A stretch of 64,000 nucleotides of DNA from assembly GCA_963575745.1 (NCBI GenBank), contig CAUYUJ010017817.1, positions 125,001-189,000 of the forward strand, in the 5' to 3' direction. The notes under the pieces are model-generated. The model was not told where the DNA came from, made no database searches, and saw nothing but the letters and a program-made list of their open reading frames with translations. Positions 60,667-64,000 of this stretch are shown piece by piece. A program made the translations under genes and the position numbers. The DNA comes from Prorocentrum cordatum (taxonomy: Eukaryota; Sar; Dinophyceae; Prorocentrales; Prorocentraceae). Within the stretch, counting starts at the first letter, position 1. Each line of letters opens with the position of its first letter.

Positions 60667-60701
<35 letters not shown>

Positions 60702-61655
60702 GCATAACCATCATCATCATCATCATCATCAACATCATCATCATCATCATCATCACCACCATCATCATCATCATCATCATCATCATCAGCATCATCATCA
60801 GCAGCAGCATCATCCGCATCATCAGTCTCATCCTCATCATCATCATCATCATAATCATCATAATCAGAATCAGCATCAGTATCAGCATCGTCATCGTCAT
60901 CATCAGCAGCAGCATCATACTCCCACTCATCATCAGCATCATAACCACCACCATCATCAGCAGCAGCAGCATCAGCATCAGCAATATTCATCGACAACAG
61001 AAACATCAACATCATCAGCATCATCATCATCAGCAGCAGCAGCATCAAGAACATCAGCATCATCGTCATCAGTAGCATCAGCATCATCATCAGCATCATC
61101 AGCATCAGTATCATCAGCAGCATCATCATCACCATCATCATCATGATCGGGATCAGCATCGCCATCGTCGTCATCATCCTCATCATCATCATCGTCATCA
61201 TCAGCATCATCAGCATCAGCAGCAGCAGCGTCATCATCAGAATCATCATCATTATCAGCATCGTCCTCATCCTCATCCTCATCATTGATTTCATAATCAA
61301 AATCATAAACAGAATCATGATGAGTAGCATCATCATTATCACTATCATCATCATCATAATCAGAATCAGCATCCTCAAAATCATAATGATAATCAGCATC
61401 ATCATCATGGTCATCATCAGAATCATAATCCTCATCCTCGTCCTCATCATCATCCAAATCCTCATCCTCATCCTCATCCTCATCATCATCAGCAGCCGCA
61501 TTCTCATCAGCATCCTCACCCTCACCCTCGTCCTCATCGCCATCGCCATCCTCATCTGCATCCTCATCCTCATCATCATCACCATCACCACTATCATCAT
61601 CAGCAGCAGCAAAAGCAGCAGCATCATTATCCGCATCAGCGGCGGAAGCGTCATG
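60297..61655 (+). repeat. Giant (CAT)n/(CAG)n array, about 1.35 kb
   Basis: CAT triplets with CAG, CTT, AAT and CCT variants. Long poly-Ile/Ser/His and Asp/Met frames arise only from the repeat. Confidence 0.97.
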
Positions 61656-62470
61656 CCGTTCCTCCTCCTCCTCCTCCTTCTTTTCCTCCTCATCCTCCTC
61701 ACCACCGCAGCTGTTTCGGCTCAAGATGATGTCCGAGGGGGGCCGTTCAGCCTCCAGGCAGCAGGGGCACCGCTGGTCCGCGGCCAGTCTCGCCACCTCG
61801 GCCTGCTCCGCCCCAGGCCTGGCCCTCTGTGCCAGCGCGCGCAGGCGGTGAGCAGCTTCTGGCGGAGCGCTGGTGGTCGAGGCGGAGGAGGAGGAGGAGG
61901 AGGGCGGAGGAGGAGGAGGCGGAGGAGGAGGAGGAGGGGGAGGAGGAGGAGGCTGTCCTGTCCTGGAGAGCCGGCGCCGCCCCTGCCCGCGCCCCCAGCG
62001 CAAGTGGCTCTGCAGTGCCTCCCCCCAGGTGCACCACAAGGGCTCGCGCTGAGCAGTGCTCGTCGTCCTCGTTCTGTCTTCGTGCGCCTTCGCTCCGTCT
62101 TCGCTCTGCCTCTGCTGCGCCGCGACATGAACACGAAAACGGCCCGCGAAATCGCCAGAACACCCATTCGCTCGAGCCCTGGTGCACCGCCACCGCCGGT
62201 CCGGGCGACCTGGGGCCCGGGGACTGGGCGGCATGAGGCCCGCCTGGCCTCGGCCAGGAGGGTGCGTGCACCACGTCAGAGCCCAGGATGGCCTTGGCCG
62301 TGGGTCCCCCTTTTGGTTCTTTTGAGGACACCACCGCCCGAAGCTCGAAACTCATCCGGGCATACCCGAAGCGGCCATTCCCAAAAAGCGACAGCTGGGA
62401 ACTCGCTCTCGCTTGCGCACGCCCCACGACCCCACAGGTCCGCCTCACGCACGCAGGCCTACTTCGGCCT
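61656..62470. other. Unassigned sequence with short TCC and AGG tracts
   Basis: TCC at 61659-61700 and AGG at 61880-61952 flank ordinary GC-rich sequence. Frames on both strands have no recognised motif. Confidence 0.4.
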
Positions 62471-62477
62471 CCCAGTC

Positions 62478-62544
62478 GTCGTCGTCGTCGTCGTCGTCGC
62501 CCTCGTCCTCGTCGTCGTCGACGTTCGTATTCGTCGTTCGTCGT

Positions 62545-62594
<50 letters not shown>

Positions 62595-62645
62595 CTCGTC
62601 GTCGTCGTCGTTCGTATTCGTCGTTCGTCGTCCGTCGTCGTCGTC
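62478..62645 (+). repeat. (CGT)n simple repeat
   Basis: GTC/CGT triplets in two blocks, each with an inserted GTTCGTATTCGTCGTTCGTC segment. Confidence 0.95.
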
Positions 62646-62764
62646 GAACGAGAGCGCACGCCGCGGCCGCGGACGGCGGCGCGCGCGGCAGGGCACGGGC
62701 GGCGCACCGAGGCGCTGCCGAACTCCCTGACCTGGTCATCCGACGGCGCCTTCCGCGGGCAGCA

Positions 62765-62785
62765 CGGCGACGACGACGGCGGCGT

Positions 62786-62831
<46 letters not shown>

Positions 62832-62865
62832 AACGACGGCGGCGGCGGCGGCGGCGGCGGCGACA
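62765..62865 (+). repeat. (ACG)n and (GGC)n simple repeat
   Basis: ACG/GAC triplets at 62766-62835, then GGC triplets. Confidence 0.95.
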
Positions 62866-62869
62866 GCGA

Positions 62870-63206
62870 AGAGGAGACGGTGACAATTCCCTGATTCGGT
62901 CTGCTGCCCGCGCCGTCCGCGACCTCCTCAGGATTGAATTACGATTGCGTCCACCACCCCTTATTTCGCTCGTCCTCCTAATGCTCCTTGTCCACTTCCT
63001 CCTCCTCCTCCTCATGGACAGCTGCGCTGGTTCCACGCTGGCATTCATTCAGCAACCGGCAGATGAAACGATTAGATGGTCCATTGGTTTCCTTGGGTTC
63101 GCAAGGTCCCAGCATCCGAAACAACAGCGGAACAGGCGGGCAAGGCTGACAGTGGTCCGTCATACACACATGACATATACACACACACACGATCATCGAT
63201 GTATAC

Positions 63207-63239
<33 letters not shown>

Positions 63240-63610
63240 TACTTATACACTTCAATAGTGATAGCAACAAGCATACACATAAAAGGACACATTCAACAAT
63301 AGTAGAAACAATACCGCGAATGACAGAATTTGAAGTTATACATCCGAATGGGGACGATAATGATAATAGTAATAAAACGAATGAAATTATCACAACAACA
63401 ATACTAATAACAGTAATAAGAAGAGTACACGAATACGATTACAAAATGAGCACAAACAAAATGCAATACTAAAAACGATAATGGCAACCGAAATGAAAAT
63501 GGTATTACAATAACGAACAATGACGATGCTTCGAACAATGATACGAATCATAAACAATTACATAAAAAACATACCGAATTGAAAAATAACAATAATAATA
63601 ACACCACTGT
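62870..63610. other. Unassigned, partly AT-rich sequence
   Basis: (CA)n/(TA)n tract at 63165-63245, then AT-rich sequence with AATA/ACAA words. No gene recognised. Confidence 0.4.
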
Positions 63611-63840
63611 TATGGGCTGTGGTCCCCGTGCTGCACTTTCCGGGGCTCGGGGTCCAACCCAGGCACCGGCCCAAGACCCAGCCCTGGTCCCGGCCCTGGC
63701 GCTGGCCCAGCCCTGGCCCCGTCCCCGTCCCCAGCCCCCGCCCCGGCCCGGATCGGCGGCTCTGGTCGGAAGCCACGACAATGTGTATATGTATAAGAAT
63801 TATGTGTGTAAAGACGTATGTATATAACTAGATACATCTA

Positions 63841-63882
<42 letters not shown>

Positions 63883-64000
63883 AATACATACACATAACAC
63901 ACAACAGTTTCGGCTCTTCGCGCCACGCACCTTGGCCCTTAATTTCGGCCTCTGGGAGGCACGAGAGAGAAATAACTTTAAAAGCGATCATTCATTGCTG
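63611..64000. other. GC-rich patch and (TA)n tract
   Basis: 63650-63765 is CCCGGCC/CAGCCC-rich. 63841-63880 is (TA)n. The final 100 bases contain CTTCGCGCCACGCACCTTGG, faintly like the 11.7-kb tandem unit. Confidence 0.45.

Noticed and set aside
1-64000. tRNA, rRNA, snRNA and telomere repeats
   Set aside because: No cloverleaf-like, rRNA-like or CCCTAAA-type sequence was recognised by eye. A tRNAscan/Infernal run would decide.

Overview
The window reads as nuclear intergenic DNA of a dinoflagellate, most likely a GC-rich, repeat-rich Prorocentrum-like genome. This is inferred from the LINE-type retroelements (RanBP2-finger gag, APE-like endonuclease, RT, RNase H, and a terminal C-x2-C-G domain), from dense small inverted-repeat elements, and from very long trinucleotide arrays. 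I found no intact host gene, no tRNA, no rRNA and no CRISPR. One 100-base run of N (22451-22550) is an assembly gap.

Retroelements. (1) 53544-59671 (+) is a nearly full-length LINE bounded by an exact 15-bp target duplication. Its ORF1 is intact. Its ORF2 (EN-RT-RNase H-zinc tail) is broken by three frame changes and one in-frame stop. (2) 18747-22382 (+) is a 5'-truncated, decayed relative (RT, zinc knuckle, RNase H, tail) with a small DNA element inserted in its RNase H. (3) 49134 down to 43273 (-) is a heavily decayed gag-EN-RT-RNase H element. (4) 28855 down to 27640 (-) is a shorter zinc-finger-bearing fragment, probably from the same kind of element.

Small DNA elements (MITE-like). Comparing sites inside the window gives several families, most with terminal inverted repeats and several with exact target-site duplications (TSDs). 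A: five copies of about 132 bp, 4-bp TSD in two. B: three copies of about 172 bp with TCGGG-type ends, one exact 5-bp TSD. C: three copies of 159-164 bp, exact 5-bp TSD in all three. E: four copies with 8-bp TSDs in three, hAT-like; one is swollen to 836 bp by a TATGC-type repeat. J: three copies, 5-bp TSD in two. F, G, I, L and M are further families or single elements. D, K and Q are longer dispersed repeats without clear termini; one I element is nested inside a D unit whose empty counterpart lies about 900 bp away.

Simple repeats. (AGG/TCC)n, (CAT)n, (ACG/CGT)n, (TAG)n, (TTCC)n, (TATGC)n and (CATA)n arrays take up a large share of the window and create almost all of its long open frames. 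The two largest are CAT-type arrays of about 1.65 kb (33180-34850) and 1.35 kb (60297-61655). Some arrays abut retroelement ends.

Candidate host coding remnants are few and unrecognised: an open frame at 36808-37530 carrying two MITE insertions, an imperfect protein repeat at 35278-36035 split in frame by an E element, a 72-bp tandem coding-type repeat at 26553-26840, and a few short exon-like frames.
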